Shown here one piece after another: positions 47,501 to 57,001 of a stretch of DNA of 64,000 nucleotides. Position 1 is the first letter of the stretch; the number at the start of each line of letters is the position of its first letter. A program made the position numbers and the translations under genes. The stretch lies in assembly GCF_040448305.1 (NCBI RefSeq), contig NZ_CP148752.1:806001-870000 (forward strand). The letters run 5' to 3'. This DNA is from Pseudomonas fluorescens. GTDB taxonomy: Bacteria > Pseudomonadota > Gammaproteobacteria > Pseudomonadales > Pseudomonadaceae. The notes beneath the pieces were generated by a model, which made no database searches, was not told the origin of the DNA, and saw nothing but the letters and a program-made list of their open reading frames with translations.

Positions 47501-49042
47501 ATGAGCGATTTCAACCTCGGGCGCCGTCGTGTCATGCAAGCGGTTGGCGCCGGGCTGTTGTTGCCGGGGCTGGCGCCGGCGGTGATCGCTTCGGTCAAGG
47601 ATCGGCCGCAACTCACCGACGGCGTGCAGTCCGGCGACCTGCTGGGCGACCGGGCGATCATCTGGAGCCGCAGCGACCGCCCCGCGCGGATGGTGGTGGA
47701 GTGGGACACCCGCAGCCTGTTTCCCAACCCTCGGCGATTCGTCTCGCCCCTGGCCGATGCACGCACCGATTTCACTGCCCGGGTCGAACTTACCGGGCTG
47801 CCCGCCGACCAGGCGATTTTCTATCGCGTGCAGTTCGAGGACGCCCAGAGCGGTGTCGCCAGCGAGCCCTGGTTCGGTCACTTGCGCAGCGTGCCGCAGG
47901 CCCGCCGTGACATCCGTTTCGTCTGGAGTGGCGACACCGTCGGTCAGGGCTTCGGCGTCAACCCGGACATTGGCGGCATGCGCATCTACGAAGCAATGCG
48001 CCTGCGTCTGCCAGACTTTTTTATCCACAGCGGCGACACCATCTACGCCGACGGCCCGATCCCGGCGCAGCTCACCACGGAAGGCGGCCGGGTGTGGCGC
48101 AACATCACCACTGAGGCCAAGAGCAAAGTCGCCGAGACCCTCGATGAGTATCGCGGCAACTATCGCTACAACCTGATGGACGAAAACATCCGTCGCTTCA
48201 ACGCCGAGGTCCCGCAGATCTGGCAGTGGGACGACCACGAAGTGGTGAACAACTGGTCGCCGGGCAAGCAGCTGGATGCGCGTTACCAGGACAAGGATAT
48301 CCACAGCCTGGTGGGCCGCGCACGCCAGGCCTGGCTCGAATACGCGCCGATGCGTTTGCAGAGCGGCGATGGCGGCGGGCGGATCTATCGCAAGCTGGGC
48401 TACGGGCCGCTGCTCGATGTTTTCGTGCTGGACATGCGCAGTTATCGCGGGGCCAACGATGACAATCTGGGCGCTGAAAAACCCTTCCTCGGGCGTGAGC
48501 AATTGGACTGGCTCAAGCGCGAAATGCAGGCCTCGAAGGCGCAATGGAAAGTCATCGCCGCCGACATGCCCATTGGTCTCGGCGTGCCCGATGGTGAAGT
48601 CAGTCCCGGTGTCGCGCGCTGGGAGGCCGTGGCCAACGGTGACCCCGGCTCGGCCCAGGGGCGCGAACTGGAAATCGCCGAACTGCTCGGTTTCCTGCGG
48701 GCGCAGCAGGTGCGCAATTTCCTGTTCCTGACGGCGGATGTGCATTACTGCGCGGCCCATCATTACCATCCGGATCGGGCGGCGTTCCAGGATTTCGAAC
48801 CGTTCTGGGAGTTCGTCGCCGGACCGCTGAATGCGGGTAGCTTCGGATCGAACTCGCTGGATAAAACCTTTGGTCCTGAAGTGGTGTTCGAAAAGGCGCC
48901 GTCAGCGCAGAACGTCTCGCCGTTTGCCGGGTTTCAGTTTTTTGGCGAGGTGAACATCGATGGGCAGAGCGGGGAGTTGAGCGTGGTGTTGCGGGATCTG
49001 GATGGGGTGTCTGTATTCGAGCGCAAGTTGCAGCCGGTTTGA
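47501..49042 (+). CDS. phoD: Alkaline phosphatase D family protein (Tat-exported)
   Basis: The protein has 513 residues. A twin-arginine signal (RRRVMQAVGAGLLLPGLAPA, residues 9-28) predicts export folded with cofactor. An N-terminal PhoD_N beta domain (about 38-140) is followed by a metallophosphatase domain: VWSGDTVGQGFGVN, HSGDTIYADGPIP, WDDHEVVNNWSPG and the late TADVHYCAAHHYHP. PhoD enzymes are Ca/Fe phosphodiesterase/phosphatases, often Pho-regulated; I see no clear Pho box. It is monocistronic between two REP doublets. Confidence 0.93.
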   Translation: MSDFNLGRRRVMQAVGAGLLLPGLAPAVIASVKDRPQLTDGVQSGDLLGDRAIIWSRSDRPARMVVEWDTRSLFPNPRRFVSPLADARTDFTARVELTGLPADQAIFYRVQFEDAQSGVASEPWFGHLRSVPQARRDIRFVWSGDTVGQGFGVNPDIGGMRIYEAMRLRLPDFFIHSGDTIYADGPIPAQLTTEGGRVWRNITTEAKSKVAETLDEYRGNYRYNLMDENIRRFNAEVPQIWQWDDHEVVNNWSPGKQLDARYQDKDIHSLVGRARQAWLEYAPMRLQSGDGGGRIYRKLGYGPLLDVFVLDMRSYRGANDDNLGAEKPFLGREQLDWLKREMQASKAQWKVIAADMPIGLGVPDGEVSPGVARWEAVANGDPGSAQGRELEIAELLGFLRAQQVRNFLFLTADVHYCAAHHYHPDRAAFQDFEPFWEFVAGPLNAGSFGSNSLDKTFGPEVVFEKAPSAQNVSPFAGFQFFGEVNIDGQSGELSVVLRDLDGVSVFERKLQPV

Positions 49043-49057
49043 TGGACACCCGAGTCA

Positions 49058-49151
49058 CTGTGGGAGCGAGCTTGCTCGCGATAGCGGTCTGACAGCCAAC
49101 AGATTTGTTGAATGTAAAACCGTCATCGCGAGCAGGCTCGCTCCCACAGGG
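49058..49151. repeat. REP doublet (REPIN)
   Basis: CTGTGGGAGCGAGCTTGCTC (49058-49077) and GAGCAGGCTCGCTCCCACAG (49130-49149) are inverted copies with one difference. They lie between the convergent phoD and reductase genes. Confidence 0.92.
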
Positions 49152-49162
49152 AACTCAGTGAA

Positions 49163-51676
49163 TCAGTAAACGTCGCGGCGGTAGCGGCCCTGTTCGATCA
49201 GGCGCTCCACTTCGTCGGCGCCCAGCACCTCGTTGAGTACCTGGTCCACGCCCGAAGCCATGCCTTGAAGGCTGCCGCAGATGTAGATCACGGCACCTTC
49301 CGCCAGCCACTTCTTGAGCTCGGCTGCCGATTCACGCAGGCGATCCTGTACGTAAATCTTTTCGGCCTGGTCGCGGGAAAACGCCAGGTCCAGGCGCGCC
49401 AGATCACCATTGATCAGCCACTCCTCCAGCTCCTTTCGACACAGGTAGTCGTGCTCGCGATGACGCTCGCCAAACAGCAGCCAGTGGCGTTGCTGACCGT
49501 CGGCAATCCGTGCCTTGAGCAGGCTGCGCAACCCGGCCAGCCCCGTGCCATTGCCCAGCAGGATCATCGGCACCGGTTGGGCCGGCAGATGGAAACCACT
49601 GTTGCGCCGCACGCGCAGGTTGATGGAGCTGCCCACAGGCGCGTGTTCGGTCAGCCAGCCGGAGCCGACGCCGAGGTTGCCGTCGGCGTGTACTTCCTGA
49701 CGCACGATCAATTCCAGCACGCCATCGGCCGGGATCGACGCAATGGAATACTCGCGCATGGCCAACGGCACGAGGGCCTCTGCCAGCGCTTGGGCGTGCA
49801 GGCCGACCAGGTGGGCGCGGTTCTCCGGCAACTGGCGGCTGGCCAGGGCCTGTTCGAGGGTTTCTTCCAGACCGTTGAGTTGCACCTTGGTTTCACCGTG
49901 GATCCCCATGCCGTCGAGGAAGTGCTCGATGGCCCACGGGCAATTGCGCGGCATCACTTCCACCAGGTCGCCCGCCAGCCAGCTGCTGGTGGAAGGAGGC
50001 TTGAGGCCCAACAAGTACACCGGCGAACCACTGCTGTCCGGGTTGAGCAGTTCACGACGCAGCAGGGTCCAGTTGTCGTAGCTGGGCGCTTGCCAGGTAT
50101 CCACGGGGGCCTGGCCGGTCAACAGGCCCAGTTGCTGTTGCCAGTGACGCAAGGCGTAAGGGTCTCCGCTGTCGACCTCCACGGGGGCGAACAGGGTCTT
50201 TGCGCCATGTTCGCCCAGCCAGGCGTGCAGGCGTTTGGCGAAACCGCAGAAGTGTTGGTACTGCCGGTCGCCCAGTCCCAGGACCGCGTAATTCAGGCGT
50301 CCCAGGCTCGGTGCCCGGCCCAGTACCTTGCGCTCGAAACCGCGGGCGCTGTCCGGTGCTTCGCCGTCGCCGAAGGTGCTGACGACGAACAAGGCATTGT
50401 CCGATTCATGCAAGTCCTGCTCGCTGACGTCCGCCAACGGTTGCACTTTTACCGGCAAGCCTGCGGCCTGCAATTGCCCGGCGGTTTGCCACGCCAGTTG
50501 CTCGGCAAAACCACTTTGGCTGGCAAAGCCGATCAGCCACGCCGGCGCATCGCTGGCGGTTTGCACGAGGTCTTTGCGCGCATCCTTGATCTGGCGTTTT
50601 TTGCGCCGACGATCCAGGTACAGCATCCAGCCGGTGATGAAGAACAGCGGCATGGTGAGCGAGGTGATGGTCAGGAGGATGCGCCCGACGATGCCGAAGT
50701 AACTGCCGACGTGCAGCGCATAGATGCTGGTCAGCAGTTGCGCCTTGAGGCTCTTGTCGCTGTAGCGATCAACGCGCTTGACCACGCCGGTGGCCGGATC
50801 GAGGGTGATCTGGTTCAGGGCGCGGTCGTGAGGCGAATTTTTCAGCAGGAAGTACACGGTCGCTGGTTGGCCGGCCACTGGCGGCATGCGCACGTTATAG
50901 GAACTGAGTAGCGGACCGGCCGCACTGTAGATGCTGCTCCACATCGCCGCGTAATCGGCCGTCGGTGCCGGACCGCTCGGCGCAGGCCCGCGTCCGCTCT
51001 GTGGTGAGTCGGAGAGCAAGCGGGTCAGGCCTTTGTTGTACCACTCGTAGGACCAGGACAAACCGGTCAGTGCCGCCAGGAGGTAAAACAACAGGCACCA
51101 GGTGCCGGCCACCGAGTGCAGGTCCCAGTTGAAGCTGCGACCCTTTTTCTTCCAGTCCAGGGTCAGCCAGGCGCGCCAGCTTCTCCACTGGCGAGGCCAG
51201 CGCAGGTACAGGCCGGACAGGCAGAAGAACACCAGGATCAGCGTGCACGCGCCGGTGATCTGCCGACCCGTGTCGCCCATGGCGAGGAAGCGGTGCAATT
51301 GCAGCATCAGGCCGAAGAAGCCCTGGCCGGAGGCATCGCCGAGGAACTCGGCGGTGTACGGGTCGAAGTAGCGCATCTCGCCACGGCGTTCACCCGGCGG
51401 CGGGGTGAACCACACTTTGGCGGCGTTGCCGCTGTCGGTTTCCACCGTGAGCATCGAGACTTTTTTGCCCGACGCGGCTTCGATTCGCTCCACCAGTTCG
51501 GCGGGCGGCAGCACACCGGCGACCTGTTTTTCAACCTGCAATACAGAAGGGTTGAGTGTGCTCAGGATTTCATCCTGAAACGACACCGCCGCCCCGGTGA
51601 TGCCCATCAGGGCCAGGACCAGCCCGGCGCTGATGCCGAAAAACCAGTGCAACTGGAACAGGGTTTTCTTCAACAC
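49163..51676 (-). CDS. PepSY-domain membrane protein fused to a flavodoxin/NADPH reductase
   Basis: The protein has 837 residues. The N-terminal part (1-about 375) is a PepSY-associated membrane module with four main helices (about 7-32, 137-158, 188-212, 330-362) and conserved histidines such as LHWFFG and LQLHRF. A flavodoxin domain (about 385-520) and a sulfite-reductase-type FAD/NADPH domain (about 535-837, with LGNGTGLAGLRSLL and the C-terminal YICGSLQGMASGVDQVLNEV) follow. It probably passes NADPH electrons across the inner membrane to reduce periplasmic ferric siderophore. It lies just downstream of piuA on the same strand, as the PA4513 gene does in P. aeruginosa. Confidence 0.88.
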   Translation of the reverse strand: MLKKTLFQLHWFFGISAGLVLALMGITGAAVSFQDEILSTLNPSVLQVEKQVAGVLPPAELVERIEAASGKKVSMLTVETDSGNAAKVWFTPPPGERRGEMRYFDPYTAEFLGDASGQGFFGLMLQLHRFLAMGDTGRQITGACTLILVFFCLSGLYLRWPRQWRSWRAWLTLDWKKKGRSFNWDLHSVAGTWCLLFYLLAALTGLSWSYEWYNKGLTRLLSDSPQSGRGPAPSGPAPTADYAAMWSSIYSAAGPLLSSYNVRMPPVAGQPATVYFLLKNSPHDRALNQITLDPATGVVKRVDRYSDKSLKAQLLTSIYALHVGSYFGIVGRILLTITSLTMPLFFITGWMLYLDRRRKKRQIKDARKDLVQTASDAPAWLIGFASQSGFAEQLAWQTAGQLQAAGLPVKVQPLADVSEQDLHESDNALFVVSTFGDGEAPDSARGFERKVLGRAPSLGRLNYAVLGLGDRQYQHFCGFAKRLHAWLGEHGAKTLFAPVEVDSGDPYALRHWQQQLGLLTGQAPVDTWQAPSYDNWTLLRRELLNPDSSGSPVYLLGLKPPSTSSWLAGDLVEVMPRNCPWAIEHFLDGMGIHGETKVQLNGLEETLEQALASRQLPENRAHLVGLHAQALAEALVPLAMREYSIASIPADGVLELIVRQEVHADGNLGVGSGWLTEHAPVGSSINLRVRRNSGFHLPAQPVPMILLGNGTGLAGLRSLLKARIADGQQRHWLLFGERHREHDYLCRKELEEWLINGDLARLDLAFSRDQAEKIYVQDRLRESAAELKKWLAEGAVIYICGSLQGMASGVDQVLNEVLGADEVERLIEQGRYRRDVY

Positions 51677-51760
51677 GTCGCTCGCCTTGTTCGTTCAAGT
51701 TGATTCATCACGGCGCGCATTATGCCGTGGGGTTGTCGAGAAGCATTCTTTTTTACACAC

Positions 51761-51790
51761 AAAAGCCCCGTTCACGGTATGAACGGGGCC
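51761..51790 (-). terminator. Terminator after piuA
   Basis: The hairpin GCCCCGTTCA / TGAACGGGGC with a 5-nt loop is followed on the reverse strand by TTTTGTGTG. It would limit read-through from piuA into the reductase gene, whose start is 85 bp further on. Confidence 0.85.
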
Positions 51791-51844
51791 TGGTCTGATT
51801 TCAGCCTTCACCCTCTCCCACAGGGATTGCAGTGTAAGTGGCAA

Positions 51845-54169
51845 TCAGAAGTGGAAGTTGGTGCTCAGCAAAGCGGTACGGCCGGCCGCCTGGTTGGCGA
51901 AGTGGTTCGAGAGCGCCTTGTCGTAGTAGGTTTCGTCGGTCAGGTTCTGCACGTTCAGTTGCAGGTCGACGTTTTTGCTCAGCTTGTAGGCTGCCATTGC
52001 GTCGTAACGAACGTAGGAATCGACCATGGTGGTGTTGGCGGCACTGCCGAACACGTCATCGACATAGAACGCACCGCCACCGATGGTCAGCCTTGGCGTG
52101 ACCTGATAGGTCGTCCACAGGCTGGCGCTGTTTTTCGGCGTGTTAGGCAGTTCGTTGCCATCGTTGGCTTTGTTTGCTGGCATGTCGCCGCCATCGACTT
52201 GCTCGCTGTCCATGTAGGCGTAACCGGCGAAGACCTGCCATTTGTCGGTGAGCTTGCCGGTGGCCGACAGTTCGACACCTTGAACGCGGGTTTTGCCGAC
52301 GTTTTCGTACGTCGTGGTGTTGGTTTGCACACGAGCGTTTTCTTTCTCGGTGCGGAAGATGTCTGCGGTCAGCGACAGACGATTGTTCAGCAGATCCCAC
52401 TTGGTGCCGATTTCGTAGTTCTTGGTGGTTTCCGGCTCCATGTCGCTGCTCAGCAGGTTGCCGCTGCGATCCGGCGTACCGCCCAGCGGGTTGCCGTCCT
52501 GGCCCTCACCGAGCGTAGAGCCCGGTGGAGTCGCGGACGTCGCGTAGGACGCATAGATGCTGCCGTTTTCGGCTGGTTTGTAGACCACACCAAACTGACC
52601 GGTGACGAACTCGCTGACGTCATCGCCCTTGGAAGTCGTGGTGCCTGCGGCGTTGTAGGTCTTGTAGTCGGTGTCGAAATGGTCGTAACGCAGCCCCATG
52701 TTCACCAGCCACTGCTCGGATAACGTCAGGGTGTCGAACACGTAAAGTGCGTAGGTTTTACCCGTGGTGTCGGTGCCGGCGTAGTTGCGGGCAACCGAAC
52801 CGTTCCATGGGTCGTTCGGGGTCGGGTTGGACAGCGAGGTGCAGTTGTAGCCGCTTGGCTCACCGATCTGCGCCGGATTGCAGGTATTGGTCACCGCAGC
52901 GGTTCTTGGCGTGGTATCGGTGTTGACGGTGTACGAAGACTTCTGGCTTTCCTCGCGGCTCAACTCGATACCGGTGGCGAAGCTGTTTTTGAACCCGGCG
53001 ATGTAGACGTCACCAAACAGGTCGGTCTGGTTGGTGGTCGTTTCGGTATTGCTGACGCGGGTGTTGACCCGGCGCCAGACGCTGCCGTTGTTGACGTTGC
53101 CCTTGCTGTCGTCCGGCTGGGTCAGGATATAGTCCTGCATGCTGTTGCCGTGGCGCAGGGTGTTCTTGACGGTCAGCGCGTCGCTCAGGTCGTGCTCGAC
53201 GGCGATGGTCGCGGTGTCGGTGCGGGTCTTGCGGAAGTCGCGATCGGTCAGGCCATAGAAGTTGCTGCTGTCGCCGCCGTCATTGGGTTTGTCCGGATTG
53301 GACTTGGTACGGGCCGCCGAGCCTGCGGCCGGGATGGAGTAAGGGATGCCCGAATCCGGCGTGTCGTTGCTTTCGAGGTGGTAGTAGTCGAGGTTGACGC
53401 GAGTGTCCGTACCCAGGCCGAAAGCCAGGGACGGTGCAACACCCCAGCGGTCGTAGTCGACGCTGTCACGCCCGGCGACGTTGCTCTCGTGGCTCAGTAG
53501 GTTCAGACGGCCAGCGGCGGTGTCGGTGAACTGGTAGTTGCCGTCGAAGGTGTAGCGCTGGGTCTGGTCGGAGCCCCAGGTGAAACCACCGTCGAGCGAA
53601 TCGCCCAGGTGCGCTTTCTTGCTGACCAGGTTGATGCTGCCGCCCGCAGCGCCACGACCGCCAATGGCGGAGTTCGGGCCTTTGCTGACTTCGATCGATT
53701 CAACGGCGAAGATTTCGCGGCTCTGGGAGCCGGTATCGCGTACGCCGTCCAGGTAAGTGTCGCCCTGGGCGTCGAAGCCACGGATGAACGGACGGTCGCC
53801 TTGCGGGTTGCCACCTTCACCGGCACCGAAGGTGATGCCTGGAACAGTACGCAATGCGTCCTGCATGTTGAGGGCGCCGGTGTCTTTGAGAACCTGTTGC
53901 GGAATGACGGTTACCGAGCGCGGCGTGTCGATCAGCGGCGCGGTGTACTTGGGTGAGGAGGCTTTCTCGACGTTATAGGTTGTCTCGTCCTGGGCTTCGC
54001 CGGTGATGGCGGTGGCACCCAGCGAAATCACTTTGTCCGGTGCTTTTTCGTCGGTTTTTTCCGCCGCGAAAACCATGTGGCCCGCAGAGCCGGCAGTAAT
54101 CGCCATGCCGATGGCGGATGCGAGCAGACGTGGTGAACTGACCGGTACTTGTGGTTGTTGACGCGACAT
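51845..54169 (-). CDS. piuA: TonB-dependent siderophore receptor PiuA (Fiu-like)
   Basis: The protein has 774 residues. A signal peptide (about 1-36, ending GHMVFA) is followed by a plug domain: TPRSVTVIPQQVLKDTGALN, MQDALRTVPGITFGAGEGGN and SIEVSKGPNSAIGGRGAAGG. A 22-strand beta barrel ends in the outer-membrane signature LSTNFHF with a terminal Phe. PiuA/Fiu receptors import catechol and monohydroxybenzoyl siderophore iron and are an entry route for siderophore-conjugated cephalosporins. The ATG at 54169 has GGGGA upstream. Fur-like boxes in the gap to piuC suggest iron repression. Confidence 0.93.
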   Translation of the reverse strand: MSRQQPQVPVSSPRLLASAIGMAITAGSAGHMVFAAEKTDEKAPDKVISLGATAITGEAQDETTYNVEKASSPKYTAPLIDTPRSVTVIPQQVLKDTGALNMQDALRTVPGITFGAGEGGNPQGDRPFIRGFDAQGDTYLDGVRDTGSQSREIFAVESIEVSKGPNSAIGGRGAAGGSINLVSKKAHLGDSLDGGFTWGSDQTQRYTFDGNYQFTDTAAGRLNLLSHESNVAGRDSVDYDRWGVAPSLAFGLGTDTRVNLDYYHLESNDTPDSGIPYSIPAAGSAARTKSNPDKPNDGGDSSNFYGLTDRDFRKTRTDTATIAVEHDLSDALTVKNTLRHGNSMQDYILTQPDDSKGNVNNGSVWRRVNTRVSNTETTTNQTDLFGDVYIAGFKNSFATGIELSREESQKSSYTVNTDTTPRTAAVTNTCNPAQIGEPSGYNCTSLSNPTPNDPWNGSVARNYAGTDTTGKTYALYVFDTLTLSEQWLVNMGLRYDHFDTDYKTYNAAGTTTSKGDDVSEFVTGQFGVVYKPAENGSIYASYATSATPPGSTLGEGQDGNPLGGTPDRSGNLLSSDMEPETTKNYEIGTKWDLLNNRLSLTADIFRTEKENARVQTNTTTYENVGKTRVQGVELSATGKLTDKWQVFAGYAYMDSEQVDGGDMPANKANDGNELPNTPKNSASLWTTYQVTPRLTIGGGAFYVDDVFGSAANTTMVDSYVRYDAMAAYKLSKNVDLQLNVQNLTDETYYDKALSNHFANQAAGRTALLSTNFHF

Positions 54170-54234
54170 TTGAATTCCCCTCCCCAAGGATTTGAGGCCG
54201 CGGAATATAGGGTAAATAGGTATTCGTAACAATT

Positions 54235-54253
54235 GCGAAACATTACTATTCGC
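54235..54253. promoter_or_regulatory. Candidate Fur box upstream of piuA
   Basis: The reverse strand reads GCGAATAGTAATGTTTCGC, which I align to the 19-bp Fur consensus with 11 matches. It lies 66 bp upstream of the piuA start. This is a moderate match supported by gene function. Confidence 0.4.
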
Positions 54254-54327
54254 ACTGAATTTACAATCTTTACAATTTAACCTTACGGTTTCTGCTGACT
54301 CATTCGTCAGATGTGTTTTACACAGGC

Positions 54328-54346
54328 AATAAGAATCAATACCATT
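54328..54346. promoter_or_regulatory. Candidate Fur box upstream of piuC
   Basis: AATAAGAATCAATACCATT resembles pseudomonad Fur sites (10 of 19 consensus positions by my alignment). It ends 30 bp before the piuC start. Confidence 0.4.
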
Positions 54347-54376
54347 GGCATCCCTTTGGTTTCAGGTGCCTTTGTC

Positions 54377-55057
54377 ATGCTGCTGCACATTCCCGGCCTG
54401 TTTGAAAAAGACGAGGTGCAGCGCATTCGCGAGGCTCTGGAACAAGCCGATTGGGCCGATGGCAAGATCACCGCCGGCTACCAGTCGGCCAAGGCCAAGC
54501 ACAACTTGCAGTTGCCTGAAGGGCATCCGCTGGCCAAGGAAATCGGCGCGGCGATGCTGGAGCGGCTGTGGAAAAACCCGCTGTTCATGTCGGCTGCACT
54601 GCCGCACAAAGTCTTTCCTCCGTTAGTGAACTGTTACACCGCCGGTGGCAGTTTCGACTTCCATATCGACAATGCGGTGCGTCAGCCCAAAGGCGGCATC
54701 GAGCGGGTACGCACGGATTTGTCCGCCACGCTGTTCTTCAGCGAGCCCGAGGATTACGACGGCGGCGAGCTGGAAATCCAGGACACCTTTGGCACCCAAC
54801 GGGTGAAGCTGCCCGCTGGCGACATGGTGCTGTACCCCGGCACCAGCCTGCACAAGGTCAACGCGGTGACGCGCGGAACGCGACTCGCCTCGTTTTTCTG
54901 GACGCAAAGCCTGGTGCGCGAGGACAGCCAGCGGGCGCTGCTTTTCGAGATGGATGGGGCGATTCAGCAACTGACCCGCGATGTGCCCGATCATCCATCG
55001 CTGATCCGCCTCACCGGCACGTATCACAACCTGTTGCGTCGCTGGGTCGAGGTGTAA
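54377..55057 (+). CDS. piuC: PKHD-type Fe(II)/2-oxoglutarate hydroxylase PiuC
   Basis: The protein has 226 residues. The iron ligands are His96 and Asp98 (SFDFHIDNAV) and His159 (YPGTSLHKV), and the 2-oxoglutarate ligand is Arg169 (RGTRLASFFWTQ), the PKHD/YbiX arrangement. The exact substrate is unknown, but the gene always accompanies piuA/fiu receptors and is iron-repressed. The ATG at 54377 is chosen over the upstream frame start at 54311 because it gives the normal PiuC length. It is divergent from piuA; the Sel1 gene begins directly after its stop. Confidence 0.93.
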   Translation: MLLHIPGLFEKDEVQRIREALEQADWADGKITAGYQSAKAKHNLQLPEGHPLAKEIGAAMLERLWKNPLFMSAALPHKVFPPLVNCYTAGGSFDFHIDNAVRQPKGGIERVRTDLSATLFFSEPEDYDGGELEIQDTFGTQRVKLPAGDMVLYPGTSLHKVNAVTRGTRLASFFWTQSLVREDSQRALLFEMDGAIQQLTRDVPDHPSLIRLTGTYHNLLRRWVEV

Positions 55058-55825
55058 GTGGCGGACTTTCGTTTACGCCGCGAGGAAATGCTCGACGGTG
55101 AGCGCCTGCGCGCGATGCTCGACGAAAGCCCGGCCCGCGCGGCCCAGGCCATCCTGATCGCCGCACGTGAAGGTGAGATCGAGGCCCAGGCCTTGCTCGG
55201 GCAGATTCTGCTCGACGGGCAGGGCATCGCGCAGGACCAACCGCTGGCGCTGAGCTGGTTCGACATCGCCGCGCGCCAGGGGCACCTGATGGCGCGCAAC
55301 ATGCTCGGTCGTTGTCATGAACAGGGTTGGGGTTGTGTTGCTGATGCTTCGGTGGCCGTGCGTCATTACCGGAGTGCCGCAGACGGTGGTCTGGACTGGG
55401 CGATGTACAACTACGCCAACCTGTTGGCGACCGGACGCGGTGTGACCGAGGATCAGGCGCGGGCGCTGAGCTGGTATCGGCGTGCGGCGGACCTTGGCCA
55501 TGCGAAGTCGATGAACCTGCTGGGGCGCTATCTGGAGGAAGGCCGATTTTGTCAGGCCGACCCGGATGCCGCTTTCGAGTGGTATCGACGTTCTGCCGAG
55601 GGAGGAGATTTTCGTGGCCAATTCAGCTATGCGGCTGTTCTGGCGCAGGACGGGAAAATCGAAGAGGCCTTGGTGTGGTTGCACAAGGCCTTGGCGGCAG
55701 GGAGCCTGAACTTCCTGCGTGTCAGCGGCCAGGCACTGCTACACGCTCCTCACCCTGATCTGCGGGCATTGGCACCGCGCTTTCAACAGCGCGCCGTGCA
55801 ATTGCAAAATCGGGCGCTGGTATGA
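55058..55825 (+). CDS. Sel1-repeat protein
   Basis: The protein has 255 residues, with about four to five Sel1-like (TPR-like) repeats between about 40 and 230. Examples are AQALLGQILLDGQGIAQDQP, ARNMLGRCHEQGWGCVADAS, AMYNYANLLATGRGVTEDQA and SMNLLGRYLEEGRFCQADPD. No signal peptide is seen, so it is probably cytoplasmic. The GTG start abuts the piuC stop, so it is translated with piuC and presumably iron-regulated. Homologues sit in the same place in P. aeruginosa. Sel1 repeats mediate protein-protein contacts; the partner is unknown. Confidence 0.88.
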   Translation: MADFRLRREEMLDGERLRAMLDESPARAAQAILIAAREGEIEAQALLGQILLDGQGIAQDQPLALSWFDIAARQGHLMARNMLGRCHEQGWGCVADASVAVRHYRSAADGGLDWAMYNYANLLATGRGVTEDQARALSWYRRAADLGHAKSMNLLGRYLEEGRFCQADPDAAFEWYRRSAEGGDFRGQFSYAAVLAQDGKIEEALVWLHKALAAGSLNFLRVSGQALLHAPHPDLRALAPRFQQRAVQLQNRALV

Positions 55826-55850
55826 GCATGTGGGTTTGACAGTCATTGAG

Positions 55851-55885
55851 GCGAGCGAAAAGGCACTGTTCAGTTTTTCGCTCGC
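55851..55885. terminator. Stem-loop between the Sel1 gene and the toxin B gene
   Basis: GCGAGCGAAAA and TTTTCGCTCGC pair perfectly over 11 bp around a 13-nt loop. It lies in the 100 bp space where two transcripts converge. T-tracts are inside the stem, so it may end transcription from both sides. Confidence 0.55.
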
Positions 55886-55925
55886 ATCAATCGAAGTTGC
55901 CGCAAGCAACCGGATTGAAACCGGT

Positions 55926-56939
55926 TTAGCTCTTCCATTGCCCGTGCAGCGAATTCAAATGCTCCATGAAAATATCTGATTGTTCGATGAAGCGTTTAAC
56001 AACCGAGTCGAGATCTTCGGCCCTGTCATATTTGGTAATCTTCAGGAATTTATTAATGGCGTCGGCGAGAATGCTCAATTCTTGCGTATAGGATTCTCTG
56101 GGTGTTTGTACGGATTGAAATTCCTCCAACTGATTTTTATGATTCTGTAGGGTTTGTATATCTTGATTGATGCGAGCCAGATTGCGGCGGCGGTCATCCA
56201 GTCGTTTTTGGATCTCGCTTCTGGCCTGGATCAGGTCATCATATTTTATTCTGTCACTGATTAAATTGAGGATCTTGCCGGCGGCGGCAATACCTGCCTT
56301 GACAAGTTCGACTTGAGGGGCGGACAGGTTGAGACCGGCGAGTTTTTCAGCGGTTAGAAGAAATTCCTTGATGACCGAGAAGGTGTCTGTCGCTTCAATG
56401 AGTTTTATCGCCGCGGTAAGTTCTGATTCATTTTTTACCAGTCGTGCTATTGCACCTTCTTCTTCTGGGATACATGGAGTGGCGTTGCTGATAGAGGTTT
56501 CCAGTTCCTTGATCCGATACTGGTTGTCGCTGAGTGTCACCGCTTTCAGATTTGTCAGGTTGTTGTTCAATGCATTCAAAAGCTTTAATGTTTCGGATGT
56601 CCCGCTCTCAATTAATGTTTTAATCTCTTTGTAAAAGCTGTCTATCGCCTCCTGCTGTTCTGGTGTGGGTGTTCCTGGTTTCAGGTTTTCAATGGTGGTA
56701 TGAAAGTATTGGATTTCTTCAATGGGTAGTACCGTGGGGATCAGGGTCAAGGTGCTGAGCGCCTGCTCGTCGGTTGAGTTTATTTCTTCTTGTAGCGACT
56801 TTAATTGTTCCCCGAGTACGGGTAAGTAAATGGTGCTCAATGTGCGGATTTTATAATTGAGTGCTTCCCTGTTATCCTTGATTTTTTTCATGTCGGGTGC
56901 GGGGTATTGAAATGAGGTACCTAGTGTATGTACGGTCAT
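55926..56939 (-). CDS. Alpha-xenorhabdolysin-type binary toxin, B subunit (XaxB/YaxB-like)
   Basis: The protein has 337 residues, almost entirely helical with long coiled coils (about 38-60, 235-275, 285-330). There is no signal peptide. A central mildly hydrophobic stretch LVKAGIAAAGKILNLISDR (212-230) could be the membrane-inserting hairpin. Size, helical plan and pairing with the upstream A-subunit-like gene match XaxB/YaxB, part of a ClyA-like two-component alpha pore-forming toxin. The start at 56939 has AGGACA in front; it lies 62 bp after the A gene. Base composition is visibly AT-richer than its neighbours. The assignment rests on recalled family architecture. Confidence 0.72.
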   Translation of the reverse strand: MTVHTLGTSFQYPAPDMKKIKDNREALNYKIRTLSTIYLPVLGEQLKSLQEEINSTDEQALSTLTLIPTVLPIEEIQYFHTTIENLKPGTPTPEQQEAIDSFYKEIKTLIESGTSETLKLLNALNNNLTNLKAVTLSDNQYRIKELETSISNATPCIPEEEGAIARLVKNESELTAAIKLIEATDTFSVIKEFLLTAEKLAGLNLSAPQVELVKAGIAAAGKILNLISDRIKYDDLIQARSEIQKRLDDRRRNLARINQDIQTLQNHKNQLEEFQSVQTPRESYTQELSILADAINKFLKITKYDRAEDLDSVVKRFIEQSDIFMEHLNSLHGQWKS

Positions 56940-57001
56940 GATTGTCCTGTCTTTAAAAAGGAAGATAAATGGTCGGTGTGTAAGTTTGCATTTGCGGAGT
57001 G

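Noticed and set aside
47327..49151. Regularly spaced palindromes that could suggest a CRISPR array
   Set aside because: They are inverted pairs, not direct repeats with uniform spacers, and no cas gene is present.
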